From a virus: a DNA stretch of 23,846 bases. Positions 11,671-19,778 of the stretch are shown here, in pieces (position 1 is the stretch's first letter; every line of letters starts with the position of its first letter). The stretch is taken from positions 1 to 23,846 of the IMG/VR virus record IMGVR_UViG_3300036861_000563; one strand, 5' to 3'. The translations under genes were made by a program, and so were the position numbers. The notes beneath the pieces were generated by a model. That model had not been told where the DNA came from. It was given only the letters and a program-made list of their open reading frames with translations, and did no database searches.

Positions 11671-13037
11671 GCCTAGTCGCTCCGAAAGTACTTAGTAAAC
11701 CAGACTACTTTGCTGGTACTGGTTACTATCCTTTCGAAGCTCAGCAAGAGGTTCACTACAATCTTACTCGTAACCGTGCGCTTAGCAATGGACGACGGTG
11801 GGGTAAGACACTTGTAGGGGGCAAAGAGGCTGAGATAACCTGCTTTGCTTTGAATAAACTGGGACAGCCTCAGAGAGGCTGGGTGGTAGGTCCTAACTAC
11901 TCTGACTGTGAGAAAGAGTTTAGAGTAGTTTATGACTCACTGAAGAAGTTAGAAGTGGATACTGTCAGCTCTAAGTTCTTGAAGAACACTGAGAATGGCA
12001 ATATGCACATTGTAACTAACTGGGGTTGGGATCTTGAGTGCAAGAGTGCTCAGCATCCAGATTCCTTGGTTGGTGAGGGTCTAGACTTTGTATTGTTAGT
12101 TGAGGCGGGTCGTCTTAAGCGATCTACCTTTACAGAGTATATTAGGCCTGCGTTGTCCGATAAGCGGGGCTGGTCTTTAATGACCGGAGTTCCTGAAATT
12201 GCTACTGATGTTAGTCTTCTATACTGGGGCTATAAACGAGGGCAACAATCAGCCCGTAAGACATGGGCTAGTTGGCAAATGCCGTCGTGGACTAATACGG
12301 TTGTATTTCCCGGAGGACGAAATGATCCTGAGATCCTTGAAGCCGAGGAGGATCTTACTGAGGATGAATTCGATCGACAGTACGGGGGCAAGTTTGTCCA
12401 GAGAGTGGGCCTTGTCATGCAGGAGTGGGACGATGAGGTCCACTTCAAGAGGATTGAGTACAACCCCAATTGGCCATTGTATGGCGCTTGTGACTACGGC
12501 TTCACTAACTGGTATGTGTGGCTGTGGATTCAGGTAGATCCGTTTGGTAATGTCTATGTTATTGACGAGATCTACAAGAAGAAGACTGACTCAGAAGACA
12601 TGGCTGAGCTTTGGATTAAGAAGCATCCGCTGTATTCTAAGCTGATTGCATTCTATCCAGACCCTGCTGAGCCTGATGATACCAACATCTTGGTTAAACA
12701 CCTTGGTGTGGGAGCTAGAACTAATACGGGTGGTACTGTTAACTCTCGTATTAACCTCATTCGTAGTGCTATGAAGTTAAGGCCGGTTAACCAGCCTAGA
12801 GAACGCCAAAAGCCTGGACTGTTAGTTGGGCATAAGTGTACCACACTTAAATGGGAGATGTCTGAAGGCTATAGGTGGCCTGAGCATAAGAGTGATGTTA
12901 AGGGAGAATCAGAATTGCCCATGGACAAAGATAACCATGGTCCTGAGGCTCTTGGGCGATTCATGAGAGGTTATTTTAACATTGTAGGCGACCAAACGCG
13001 GCGCAGTCGGCAGCGTCGGGCTAAGATGAGGAGGTAG
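11667..13037 (+). CDS. terL: Terminase large subunit
   Basis: This 456-residue protein has the packaging ATPase and nuclease layout. Walker A is GRRWGKT at residues 42-48. A conserved block after it (RGWVVGPNYSDCEKEF) precedes the Walker B strand LDFVLLVEAG, with Glu146 as the expected catalytic carboxylate. Val145 stands where an Asp is usual. YIRPALSDKRGWSLMTGVP is the coupling region. The RNase H-like nuclease shows ACDYG (Asp276), YPDPAEPD and KDNHGPEALGR as metal-binding acids. It cuts concatemeric DNA and drives it into the prohead through the portal encoded next. ATGA overlap with the preceding small gene. Confidence 0.93.
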   Translation: MSLVAPKVLSKPDYFAGTGYYPFEAQQEVHYNLTRNRALSNGRRWGKTLVGGKEAEITCFALNKLGQPQRGWVVGPNYSDCEKEFRVVYDSLKKLEVDTVSSKFLKNTENGNMHIVTNWGWDLECKSAQHPDSLVGEGLDFVLLVEAGRLKRSTFTEYIRPALSDKRGWSLMTGVPEIATDVSLLYWGYKRGQQSARKTWASWQMPSWTNTVVFPGGRNDPEILEAEEDLTEDEFDRQYGGKFVQRVGLVMQEWDDEVHFKRIEYNPNWPLYGACDYGFTNWYVWLWIQVDPFGNVYVIDEIYKKKTDSEDMAELWIKKHPLYSKLIAFYPDPAEPDDTNILVKHLGVGARTNTGGTVNSRINLIRSAMKLRPVNQPRERQKPGLLVGHKCTTLKWEMSEGYRWPEHKSDVKGESELPMDKDNHGPEALGRFMRGYFNIVGDQTRRSRQRRAKMRR

Positions 13038-13040
13038 GTA

Positions 13041-14561
13041 GTGGCACCACCCGGCGTTTTTACTCCGTACTCGACTGTTGAGCCGTTGTTTAATGGGGCA
13101 GAAGACTTTTCGTGGGTACCAGACGAGGACCATGACCGGATAGCGGCCTATAGTACTTACGATGAGATGTATTGGAACTATGACCAAGTATTTAAGCTGG
13201 TCATGAGGGGTGAGTTCGATAAGCCTGTATATATTCCAGCTCCCAGAACTATAGTTGATGAGACGGCACACTACCTCCTAAAAGGTCTTACCGTAGGTCC
13301 TGAGAACAGTGATGCTAACTCACCATTGGGTGTAGCCTTAGCTGACTGGCTAGTTAGAGAGCAGTTCTACAGCAAGCTGCATATCGCTAAGCATTCAGGG
13401 GTAACTAGAGGCGACTGGATACTTCACTTAACTGCTAACCCTGATAAATCTGAGGGCACGCGCATAAGTGTTACTTCAGTTGATCCCAGTAGTTATTTTC
13501 CGATTACCCCTGATGATGATCCCGATGATATCCAGGGCGTAAGGTTAGTAGAGCATATCCTTATGCCTGACGGTACTGCTCTAGTTAAAATGTTACAGTA
13601 TTCATATGAGTACTATGGCTCAGCTGGGGCTATTAATCGTAGAGTTATCCGTGAAGAGCTGCATCTTGAGGTTGAAGGTTGGTTTAAGGGTAAGGCTGAA
13701 CGTAAGGTCATTAAGAGGATAATGAAACCTCAGGCCTTAGACGATCGTATCACCCGTATCCCGGTATACCATTTCAAGAACATGGCTTGGCAGGGTGATC
13801 CTTTCGGCTCTTCTGAACTGAGAGGTGTGGAGCGGCTGGTAGGGGCAATTAACCAGTCAGTATCTGATGAAGAACTTGCTTTAGCTCTTGAGGGATTAGG
13901 AGTTTATGCTACTGATGCTCCTAAACCTACTAATGAAGCTGGTGAAGAGGAAGAGTGGGAAATCTTTCCGGGTATTGTGTTAGAAGTACCGGGTCAATCC
14001 ACTTTTAACCGTATCTCGGGCATAAAGTCAGTAGAACCTATGCAGGATCATATTAAACTCCTGCAGGATTCTCTGTTTGAAGGTACTGCTACTTTCCGAA
14101 GCGCTGCTGTTGATGTTCAGTTAGCTGAGAGTGGTATTGCTCTGGCCATTAGGTACATGCCCACACTGGCTAAAATTGAACAGCGAGATAGCCTGGGGGT
14201 GGATCTTCTTAACCACTTCTTCTATGAATGGCAGAGGTGGTGGGATGTCTATGAGGAACAAGATCTTAGTGGTGAAAAGGTTGCTATAACCTTAGGTTCC
14301 AAGCTACCAGTTAACCACACAGAGGTACTCAATGAACTTAACAACCTTATTGATCGTAAGATCATAACACGACAGTATTATAGAGAGGAGATGGCCCGGA
14401 GATTAGGCTATGTCTTCCCAGATAACATGGGTGCATTGGTTTTGGAGGAAGAAAAGAAGTTTATGGCGTTAGGTATACAACTTAACCCAGCTGCTGAGAA
14501 GAATAAATCCAACAACCAAGATCGCCCTAACGAGTCTGCCGGAACAGAAGCCGGCGAATGA
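13041..14561 (+). CDS. Portal protein
   Basis: GTG 13041 follows GAGGAGGT. The 506-residue protein fits SPP1 gp6-type portals: IVDETAHYLLKGLTVGPENS near residue 75, SSYFPITPDDDPDDIQGVRL in the wing, and the stem/crown region QGDPFGSSELRGVERLVGAI (about 252-271) followed by a helical GTATFRSAAVDVQLAESGIA. Twelve copies form the ring at one head vertex through which DNA passes. It starts 3 bases after the terminase stop and overlaps the next gene by ATGA. Confidence 0.9.
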   Translation: MAPPGVFTPYSTVEPLFNGAEDFSWVPDEDHDRIAAYSTYDEMYWNYDQVFKLVMRGEFDKPVYIPAPRTIVDETAHYLLKGLTVGPENSDANSPLGVALADWLVREQFYSKLHIAKHSGVTRGDWILHLTANPDKSEGTRISVTSVDPSSYFPITPDDDPDDIQGVRLVEHILMPDGTALVKMLQYSYEYYGSAGAINRRVIREELHLEVEGWFKGKAERKVIKRIMKPQALDDRITRIPVYHFKNMAWQGDPFGSSELRGVERLVGAINQSVSDEELALALEGLGVYATDAPKPTNEAGEEEEWEIFPGIVLEVPGQSTFNRISGIKSVEPMQDHIKLLQDSLFEGTATFRSAAVDVQLAESGIALAIRYMPTLAKIEQRDSLGVDLLNHFFYEWQRWWDVYEEQDLSGEKVAITLGSKLPVNHTEVLNELNNLIDRKIITRQYYREEMARRLGYVFPDNMGALVLEEEKKFMALGIQLNPAAEKNKSNNQDRPNESAGTEAGE

Positions 14562-14590
14562 TGGTGAGAGACCTTAGAAAGGAACCCGAG

Positions 14591-15310
14591 ATGGGGTATG
14601 AGAAGGAGCCTTGGTGGCTCGACCTGGTCCTGATTGGCTTCGAAGACGACGACGAGGACAATGAGTCCGAAGACGACGAGGACGAAGATGATGAAGAAGA
14701 GTCGGACGATGAAGAAGACGACGACGATTCTGATGAGGAGGACGAGGAGGACGAAGACGAAGAGGACGAGGATGACTCTAAGTCTAAGCCCAAGAAAAAG
14801 AACATTGCTGGTCTGAAGTCCGCACTCCGTAAGGAGCGTATGGGCCATAAGAAGTTTAAGCGGCTCTACGAGGCAGAAAAGAAGAAGAACAAAACTCCTT
14901 CTAAGACTGTCAAGGATAAGAAAGACGACCAGGAAGAGCAGGAGGACAAGGGTCCTTCGGAGCGTGAACGGCGACTTGCTGGCAGGTTCAAGGACAAGGC
15001 GATTGATGCTGAGATCTTGAAGTTTGCCCAGAAGCACAAGTTCATTGATCCTGAGGATGCTGTTCGTCTGGTGAAGCGGGTTGACATTGAGTTTGACCAG
15101 GATGACGATGATCCTACTCTCATCGAGATTGATGAAGAGTCGGTTGAGGATGCTGTAAAAGAGCTGGCTCGTAAAAAGAAGCATCTCATTGGTAAGTTAG
15201 ATCGCAAAGTCAAGTCCGGTTCCAAGTTCGGAGGCTCTAAGGGGAAGAGTAAGGAAGCTTCCGAAGAGACTCTGCGCAAAACCTATGGCCTTACCCGTGC
15301 CCCAATGTGA
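14591..15310 (+). CDS. Capsid scaffolding protein
   Basis: I prefer ATG 14591, with AGAAAGGAA upstream; ATG 14558, which overlaps the portal stop as ATGA, would add 11 residues. After a short N-terminus (EPWWLDLVLIGF), about 44 residues are nearly all Asp and Glu. A basic coiled-coil region (KKNIAGLKSALRKERMGHKK) follows, then AEILKFAQKHKFIDPEDAV and SVEDAVKELARKKKHL, a pattern I associate with scaffolds of actinophages, and a basic tail likely to contact the capsid. Position between portal and decoration/capsid genes agrees. Scaffolds guide prohead assembly and leave before packaging. Confidence 0.8.
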   Translation: MGYEKEPWWLDLVLIGFEDDDEDNESEDDEDEDDEEESDDEEDDDDSDEEDEEDEDEEDEDDSKSKPKKKNIAGLKSALRKERMGHKKFKRLYEAEKKKNKTPSKTVKDKKDDQEEQEDKGPSERERRLAGRFKDKAIDAEILKFAQKHKFIDPEDAVRLVKRVDIEFDQDDDDPTLIEIDEESVEDAVKELARKKKHLIGKLDRKVKSGSKFGGSKGKSKEASEETLRKTYGLTRAPM

Positions 15311-15324
15311 GGGAGAATTCTTAG

Positions 15325-15699
15325 ATGAGGGTTGACAAGTACGATCCTATCAGTGGAGGTGCTCGACTTCCGCTGGCAGCTAACTGGGCGGGTCAAGCCG
15401 CTGCGGTGGCTGTGTCAATGGATGCCAACGGTCGAGTTGTGGTTGGTGCAGGTACTGCATTGACCCAGATCGGCGTCCTGTGCAAGCCTGATGCTGCTAA
15501 GGCTGGTGACCCCGTCGACGTTATGTGGAACGGTGAACTGGTTGAGGCGGGTCTGGTTGCTGGTACTTGGTATTACGCCAATGCCACGACAGGCGCACTG
15601 GAGACCTCGGCTCCGGCTGCTGGTACTAACAAATTCCGTGTTGGCTACACTAGCGAGGCCGGTCGGCTTATCGTTCGGTGTGGCGTCATCCAGGGTTAA
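15325..15699 (+). CDS. Head decoration protein
   Basis: This 124-residue protein begins MRVDKYDPISGGARLPLAAN and has beta-rich, Gly/Ala-rich sequence with VVVGAGTALTQIGVLCKPDA and AAKAGDPVDVMWNGELVEA. That matches the small decoration proteins (lambda gpD-like or DUF2190-like fold) encoded directly before the capsid gene in many actinophages. Such proteins bind the outer capsid surface and stabilise it. GGGAGAA upstream serves as ribosome site. No cysteine-based or transmembrane feature. Confidence 0.7.
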   Translation: MRVDKYDPISGGARLPLAANWAGQAAAVAVSMDANGRVVVGAGTALTQIGVLCKPDAAKAGDPVDVMWNGELVEAGLVAGTWYYANATTGALETSAPAAGTNKFRVGYTSEAGRLIVRCGVIQG

Positions 15700-15718
15700 T
15701 GGAAGGGAGGTGACTAAT

Positions 15719-16918
15719 ATGTGTGGAACTATGACTGACCTTGATCCGGGCTTGATGGATTTCCTGGCTAATAGTCAGGCAGGTCTTGAAGATGAGACTC
15801 CCGTGTGGGTTCCTGAAGTCTTCGGTTTCGAGCGAGGCTACAATCAGCTTGCTGACGTTATTGTTCAGTCTGCTGACGGTGCTGACCTTAACCGGATGTG
15901 GAGGGAGTTTCAGCGGTCTCTTGTCATTTTCAACCGTGAGCGAGATCCTCTGCTGAACATGATCACGTTTGACGTGACTAACCCGGTTGAGCGAGTTATG
16001 CAGCCTTCGACCGAGGACTTTGAGGCAGCCTCAGAGTTCGGTGTGCCGAAGGGTGTTCGCATCGGTAAGCCTTTCAACTTGGGCTACGGCTTCAAGTGGT
16101 GGGATATTGCTGCTCGGTACACCTTTGACTTCCTTCTGGAAGCCGATCGTCAGCAGATTCAGGCCGTTAACCGAACGGTTATAGATGCTGGCCGTCGACT
16201 GTATTTCCAGCAGGTGTTTAAGCGGCTGTTTAACAACGTCAATGATACTGCGACCATCAATGAGCAGGCGGTTAACGTCTATGCTCTGTACAACAACGAT
16301 GGTACTGTGCCTCCGACGTTTGAGACCAACACCTTCCTGAGCACTCATAACCATTACGTTACCTCGGGTGCAGCTACTATTGATCCTGGAGATCTTGCTC
16401 AGATCGAGGATGACCTTAATGCCCATGGTTACCGATATGACCTGGGTTATGAGCTCATCCTGTTTGTGAACAGGCAGGAAGGCTCGGTTATTCGGACCTT
16501 TGTCGCTGGTACTGCTAGCTCTCGGTACACGTTCTTGAACAACCCGAATTATGTGCCTGGTGGAATTGTCCTGCCTCAGAATGGTGGGATTATTGGCCAG
16601 CCGGGTATGACTCTGCCTCAGCAGATTGGTACTTGGGGTCCGTTTAAGATCGTTGAGATGTCCTTGATCCCTGCTGGTTATGTTCTTGGTACCGCTTCAG
16701 GCGGTGAGCAGAACATTGGTAACCTCGTGGGTGTTCGAGTGCATCAGCGACCTGAGGTTCAGGGTCTTACCCTTGTTCAGGGTCCTCGTCAGGACTACCC
16801 GCTTACGGATTCGTACTATCGCTTCGGCTTCGGTACTGGTATCCGTCATCGAGGTGCTGGCTATGTCATGCAGATCACCGCGTCCGGATCTTACACGATC
16901 CCGACCCTGTACCAGTAA
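15719..16918 (+). CDS. Major capsid protein, HK97 fold
   Basis: ATG 15719 is set by GGGAGGTGA (15705-15713); the open frame extends upstream inside the decoration gene without meaning. The 399-residue protein shows the expected order: a short N-terminal arm, LVIFNRERDPLLNMITFDVT, an E-loop/P-domain region ending in EFGVPKGVRIGKPFNLGYGF, the long spine helix YTFDFLLEADRQQIQAVNRT, and C-terminal A-domain strands with GTWGPFKIVEMSLIPAGYVL. No long scaffold-like delta domain precedes it, in agreement with a separate scaffold gene. Its codon use is GC-richer than that of the early genes, as is usual for highly expressed phage genes. A strong hairpin follows the stop. Confidence 0.9.
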   Translation: MCGTMTDLDPGLMDFLANSQAGLEDETPVWVPEVFGFERGYNQLADVIVQSADGADLNRMWREFQRSLVIFNRERDPLLNMITFDVTNPVERVMQPSTEDFEAASEFGVPKGVRIGKPFNLGYGFKWWDIAARYTFDFLLEADRQQIQAVNRTVIDAGRRLYFQQVFKRLFNNVNDTATINEQAVNVYALYNNDGTVPPTFETNTFLSTHNHYVTSGAATIDPGDLAQIEDDLNAHGYRYDLGYELILFVNRQEGSVIRTFVAGTASSRYTFLNNPNYVPGGIVLPQNGGIIGQPGMTLPQQIGTWGPFKIVEMSLIPAGYVLGTASGGEQNIGNLVGVRVHQRPEVQGLTLVQGPRQDYPLTDSYYRFGFGTGIRHRGAGYVMQITASGSYTIPTLYQ

Positions 16919-16925
16919 AGGGTTT

Positions 16926-16963
16926 GAGTGGTCAGGGCAGTGATCGGCCTGTCCTGGCCACTC
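16926..16963 (+). terminator. Strong hairpin after the capsid gene
   Basis: A 15-bp stem (16926-16940 with 16949-16963, two G-U pairs, 8-base loop) starts 7 bases after the capsid stop. Only ATCTCTT follows, so it is probably a partial terminator or an mRNA-end stabiliser that keeps capsid mRNA more abundant than that for connector genes. Confidence 0.65.
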
Positions 16964-16986
16964 ATCTCTTGGAAAGGATGTGATGC

Positions 16987-17340
16987 ATGGCTGTTCTTCC
17001 TGTGCAGGATAGCTCGCTTGCGGGTATTACTCCGGCGCCCTCTGCCTTAAACAGTGGAGGTGACTCGTTTGCCAATAATGGGCATGTGTTGCTGGAGCTT
17101 ATCAATGCCAGTGGTGGAGCTATTACCGTTGATGCTGATGATGTGGGTTCGCCCGCTCCTGCTAATGCTCAGGCTTTTGATCCTGATGTTCAGATATCGG
17201 TGCCTGCTGGTCAGCGCCGAATCTGGGGGCCTTTTCCTCCCTTCAGGTTCAATGATGCTAATGGTCGAGTCAACTTGACTTACGGCACTAACCCTCCCAC
17301 CGGTCTTACGATCGGTTTCTACCGAACGAGGAGTTCGTAG
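16987..17340 (+). CDS. Small virion protein, decoration or head-fibre type (117 aa)
   Basis: ATG 16987 follows GGAAAGGATG. The sequence begins MAVLPVQDSSLAGITPAPSA and has a beta-sandwich pattern: HVLLELINASGGAITVDADD, VQISVPAGQRRIWGPFPPFR and NDANGRVNLTYG. Similar proteins sit directly after the capsid gene in several actinophages and are annotated as virion or decoration proteins. Secretion or TM features are absent. The exact role is unconfirmed. Confidence 0.6.
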   Translation: MAVLPVQDSSLAGITPAPSALNSGGDSFANNGHVLLELINASGGAITVDADDVGSPAPANAQAFDPDVQISVPAGQRRIWGPFPPFRFNDANGRVNLTYGTNPPTGLTIGFYRTRSS

Positions 17341-17805
17341 ATGAGTCGAACCATTGATCCTACTACTCCGGTCGAGGAGCTCAGTGACGATGAGCTCATC
17401 TATCTGTACGATCGGGATGACCCCCGAGTTAGTGCTGCTCTGATGCAGAAGCGGGGCTTGGTTGCCTTCGGCGATGATAACCCTGCTCGTTACCTTCAGA
17501 ACATGCCTAACTATGGTGATGCCAATACCAAGGCTAAGAGTCCAGACGACCTTGTGCCGGCTGATGACTACGAAGATCATCTTGGTCCTCTGCCTCAGAA
17601 CCTTACTAAGCCTCAGCTGGTTGGTGAGGATGATGAGGAAGAAGATGCTGAGCTCATCGAAGTCCCTGATGACACTGACTATGAGGCTTGGACCAACGAG
17701 CAGCGTCGAGCTGAACTCGCGGATCGGGGCCTCAGTGTGGCCGGTAACAAGGAAGCTCTGATCGCCCGTCTGCGGGAGAGTGATAAGGCTCAGAACAAGG
17801 AGTAG
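17341..17805 (+). CDS. Head-region protein with C-terminal SAP domain
   Basis: The ATG immediately follows the previous stop. The N-terminal half (EELSDDELIYLYDRDDPRVS) and an acidic linker (about residues 95-112) precede a SAP-type motif, NEQRRAELADRGLSVAGNKE then ALIARLRES (about residues 117-148). SAP motifs are two-helix DNA-binding units. Placed among the head-completion genes, it may contact packaged DNA or act in assembly; this is inference. Confidence 0.65.
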   Translation: MSRTIDPTTPVEELSDDELIYLYDRDDPRVSAALMQKRGLVAFGDDNPARYLQNMPNYGDANTKAKSPDDLVPADDYEDHLGPLPQNLTKPQLVGEDDEEEDAELIEVPDDTDYEAWTNEQRRAELADRGLSVAGNKEALIARLRESDKAQNKE

Positions 17806-17807
17806 CC

Positions 17808-18128
17808 ATGGCTGCCACTGATGCAGAAGTCCTTAGAGAGCGTCTTGGTGAAAGCATTCCATCAGGGGGAAGTGACGCCGATACGGGGTTCACTGATCAG
17901 CAGATAACAGATCTGCTTGCTAGGAATAGTACTCTCAACAAAGCAGTTGAAGAGGGCTGGCAAATTAAGGCGGCCAAGTATGCCGACCTAGTTGATACTG
18001 CTGAGGGTACCACTAAGCGTGACTTTAGTGACCTGCATCAGAATGCCCTGAGAATGGCTGCTTCTTACGGTGACAGCGGGGGCGGTGCAACAGCTCGAAC
18101 TCGAGTTCACAAGATCAAGAGGTCGTGA
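17808..18128 (+). CDS. Head-tail adaptor (connector) protein
   Basis: ATG 17808 follows AAGGAG. The 106-residue helical protein includes FTDQQITDLLARNSTLNKAV and EEGWQIKAAKYADLVDTAEG, then RDFSDLHQNALRMAASYG, the usual form of gp6/gp15-like adaptors that sit under the portal. Order relative to capsid, stopper and tail terminator agrees. The end overlaps the next gene's start by one base (TGATG). Confidence 0.7.
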   Translation: MAATDAEVLRERLGESIPSGGSDADTGFTDQQITDLLARNSTLNKAVEEGWQIKAAKYADLVDTAEGTTKRDFSDLHQNALRMAASYGDSGGGATARTRVHKIKRS

Positions 18129-18541
18129 TGTCAGCTATCTCCGTTGCTACCGAGCTTCGTATCGGCCGGAAGAATACTAAGGCGATGATCGACGCAGATC
18201 CTATCGTCAAAAGTATTCTCCGGCCGGTACGGAGTGGAACAGAAAGTGGTGGTATAAAGACTACAGGTTATACTCAACTGCCTGAACAGACTTTTACCAT
18301 TACTCCACTATCAGGTCAAGTTTGGGATAGATCAGATCCCACACCCGATGAAGGTCGACTTCCTGATGTTACTGAAGAAGTAATCGGGGATTTTGACATG
18401 GATATCCGAAAATTAGATCGTATTCCTTGGTCTAAGGATGGGTTAATTGGGTATCTATTGGTAGTTCATGTTTCTCGACGACGTCATTACAGAACATCAG
18501 CTTTGACTAAGTTTATGGAAGAAGGAGAAAGTGGCTCGTAA
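18128..18541 (+). CDS. Putative head-tail stopper
   Basis: ATG 18128 (GTG 18125 is an alternative one codon earlier). The 137-residue protein has a helical N-terminus (ELRIGRKNTKAMIDADPIVK) followed by beta-rich sequence with QLPEQTFTITPLSGQVWD and a C-terminal VVHVSRRRHYRT. Its place between adaptor and gp10-like gene is that of the stopper, which seals the head after packaging. Sequence support alone is modest. Overlaps the next gene by 11 bases. Confidence 0.55.
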   Translation: MSAISVATELRIGRKNTKAMIDADPIVKSILRPVRSGTESGGIKTTGYTQLPEQTFTITPLSGQVWDRSDPTPDEGRLPDVTEEVIGDFDMDIRKLDRIPWSKDGLIGYLLVVHVSRRRHYRTSALTKFMEEGESGS

Positions 18542-18890
18542 TGGTATCTTCTGGTATCATGACACACTAACTCCTAGATCAGCAGCTTTCTCGGTAGTTA
18601 TGGAGGAAACTCTAGAAGAGATAGTTGAGCAGGTTGCTGAAGAAGTACAAGACTATGCTCAGCAGAATGCTCCCTGGGAAGATCGTACTGGCGAAGCTAG
18701 AGACGGTCTTACTGCTGAGTCTTTTGAAGATGGGGGCATACTAACCATAGTACTATATCACACAGTTGAGTATGGTGTATGGTTAGAAGTTAGGAATAGT
18801 GGTGAGTACGCTATCATCATCCCTACCATAGAGCAGATGGGTCCAGTGGTAATGGGTGCGGTAAGTACTCTATTCACAGTAGCCCCTTAG
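18531..18890 (+). CDS. HK97 gp10-like tail-completion protein
   Basis: GTG 18531 follows GAAGGAG. The 119-residue product has a long helix (VVMEETLEEIVEQVAEEVQD), then APWEDRTGEARDGLTAE and a beta strand with YHTVEYGVWLEVRNSGEYAI. The 'P..TGxLRxGL...YAxyvExG' form is typical of the gp10-like family that helps close the connector or join the tail. Confidence 0.7.
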   Translation: MARNGIFWYHDTLTPRSAAFSVVMEETLEEIVEQVAEEVQDYAQQNAPWEDRTGEARDGLTAESFEDGGILTIVLYHTVEYGVWLEVRNSGEYAIIIPTIEQMGPVVMGAVSTLFTVAP

Positions 18891-18898
18891 GAGGTGAT

Positions 18899-19303
18899 TT
18901 GAGTTCTGCCCGGATAATAGTTTTCCAAGCCTTGAGAACCTCCAATGAACTAGCTGCGATAGTTGAAGATCGTATAGGGGCTGCTTCAAGGTTTGATAAA
19001 CAAAGTAAAAGACCCCTAGTAGCTATTAGGGCCCACACTGATTTTCCAGCTCTAGGTCGGGTTGGTCGCAGAGAATACATTCAGGTGTGGGCGCATGATG
19101 ACCCCGGCGATTATGAAACCATAGATAACATCTTGGTAATTTGTCGGGATGCTATAGAGGCTGTTCAATCTTCAGTAGCATTGGGGCCTTTCTTAGAAGC
19201 TAGGTGGATAGAAACTGGGGTTGATCTGCGAGATGATGTTATGGAAAGCATAACTCGCTATAGTCGATTCCAAGTCACATTTACTCGAAGGGAGGCCCTG
19301 TGA
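18899..19303 (+). CDS. Tail terminator protein
   Basis: TTG 18899 follows AGGAGGTGA, close but workable, and no later start codon in frame fits. The 134-residue alpha/beta protein has ALRTSNELAAIVEDRIG, RPLVAIRAHTDFPALGRVGR and REYIQVWAHDDPGDYETIDN, the DUF3168-like pattern of tail terminators. These cap the tail tube and dock it to the head. Stop overlaps the next GTG (GTGA). Confidence 0.7.
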   Translation: MSSARIIVFQALRTSNELAAIVEDRIGAASRFDKQSKRPLVAIRAHTDFPALGRVGRREYIQVWAHDDPGDYETIDNILVICRDAIEAVQSSVALGPFLEARWIETGVDLRDDVMESITRYSRFQVTFTRREAL

Positions 19304-19680
19304 GGGTCCAGTATACTGGCTTAAGTGATAAGAGAATTATCACATCAGCAGATTTTCCTAACATAGAGGATGACTTTGCGGATCTAATCTGGACCCCCAA
19401 AGAGGTTCTTGAGACTCGTGATGATGTTGGTAGTTATCTTACTACCTATCATCGACAGGAGTTTAAAGAGTATGAAGAGCCTGAGGAATTGCCTGTATGG
19501 ACCAAAGAAGTTGATCGGGCTTACTTGGAAGAGCTCGATCGTGATGCTTTGGTTGAAGAGGCTGCTCGTCGGGGTGTTACTCATAGGGCCAAGGCTACTA
19601 AGCTGGAACTGGTCGACTTGATGATTGGTTCTATGCTTGATGATGAATCGCCCGATGATGAATCCGTTGATCCTGATTAG
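19300..19680 (+). CDS. Virion-type protein with shared N-terminal module and SAP-like tail
   Basis: GTG 19300 overlaps the terminator stop. Residues 1-20 (MRVQYTGLSDKRIITSADF) match the N-terminus of the esterase at 7699 in the pattern Y-x-G-x-SD-x-R-x-IT-x-A. The C-terminal part, DRDALVEEAARRGVTHRAKA then TKLELVDLMI, resembles a SAP/Rho-N helix-turn-helix, followed by an acidic tail. It is therefore a two-module protein of the head-tail region. I know such proteins as unassigned in actinophages. Confidence 0.6.
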   Translation: MRVQYTGLSDKRIITSADFPNIEDDFADLIWTPKEVLETRDDVGSYLTTYHRQEFKEYEEPEELPVWTKEVDRAYLEELDRDALVEEAARRGVTHRAKATKLELVDLMIGSMLDDESPDDESVDPD

Positions 19681-19710
19681 CGGGTAAGTTTTGCTGAGGG
19701 AATGGGGATA

Positions 19711-19730
19711 AGCGATAATGCGTAATCGCT
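19711..19730. repeat. AGCGAT/ATCGCT hairpin ahead of the Com-like gene
   Basis: AGCGAT (19711-19716) and ATCGCT (19725-19730) are separated by 8 bases in the 98-base gap 19681-19778. The structure could be an RNA control element for the zinc-finger gene; no T-run follows. Confidence 0.35.
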
Positions 19731-19778
19731 CATTGAATCAGTACTTGAACGATCACGGATCAATGAGGATGATGTCAT

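Noticed and set aside
14527-14805. Minus-strand ORF coding a long poly-Ser stretch
   Set aside because: It is the complement of the Asp/Glu codons of the scaffold gene; no ribosome site or other signal.
14408-15184. Long minus-strand ORF (258 aa), Leu/Val-rich
   Set aside because: Antisense to portal end and scaffold; composition arises from the GA-rich sense strand.
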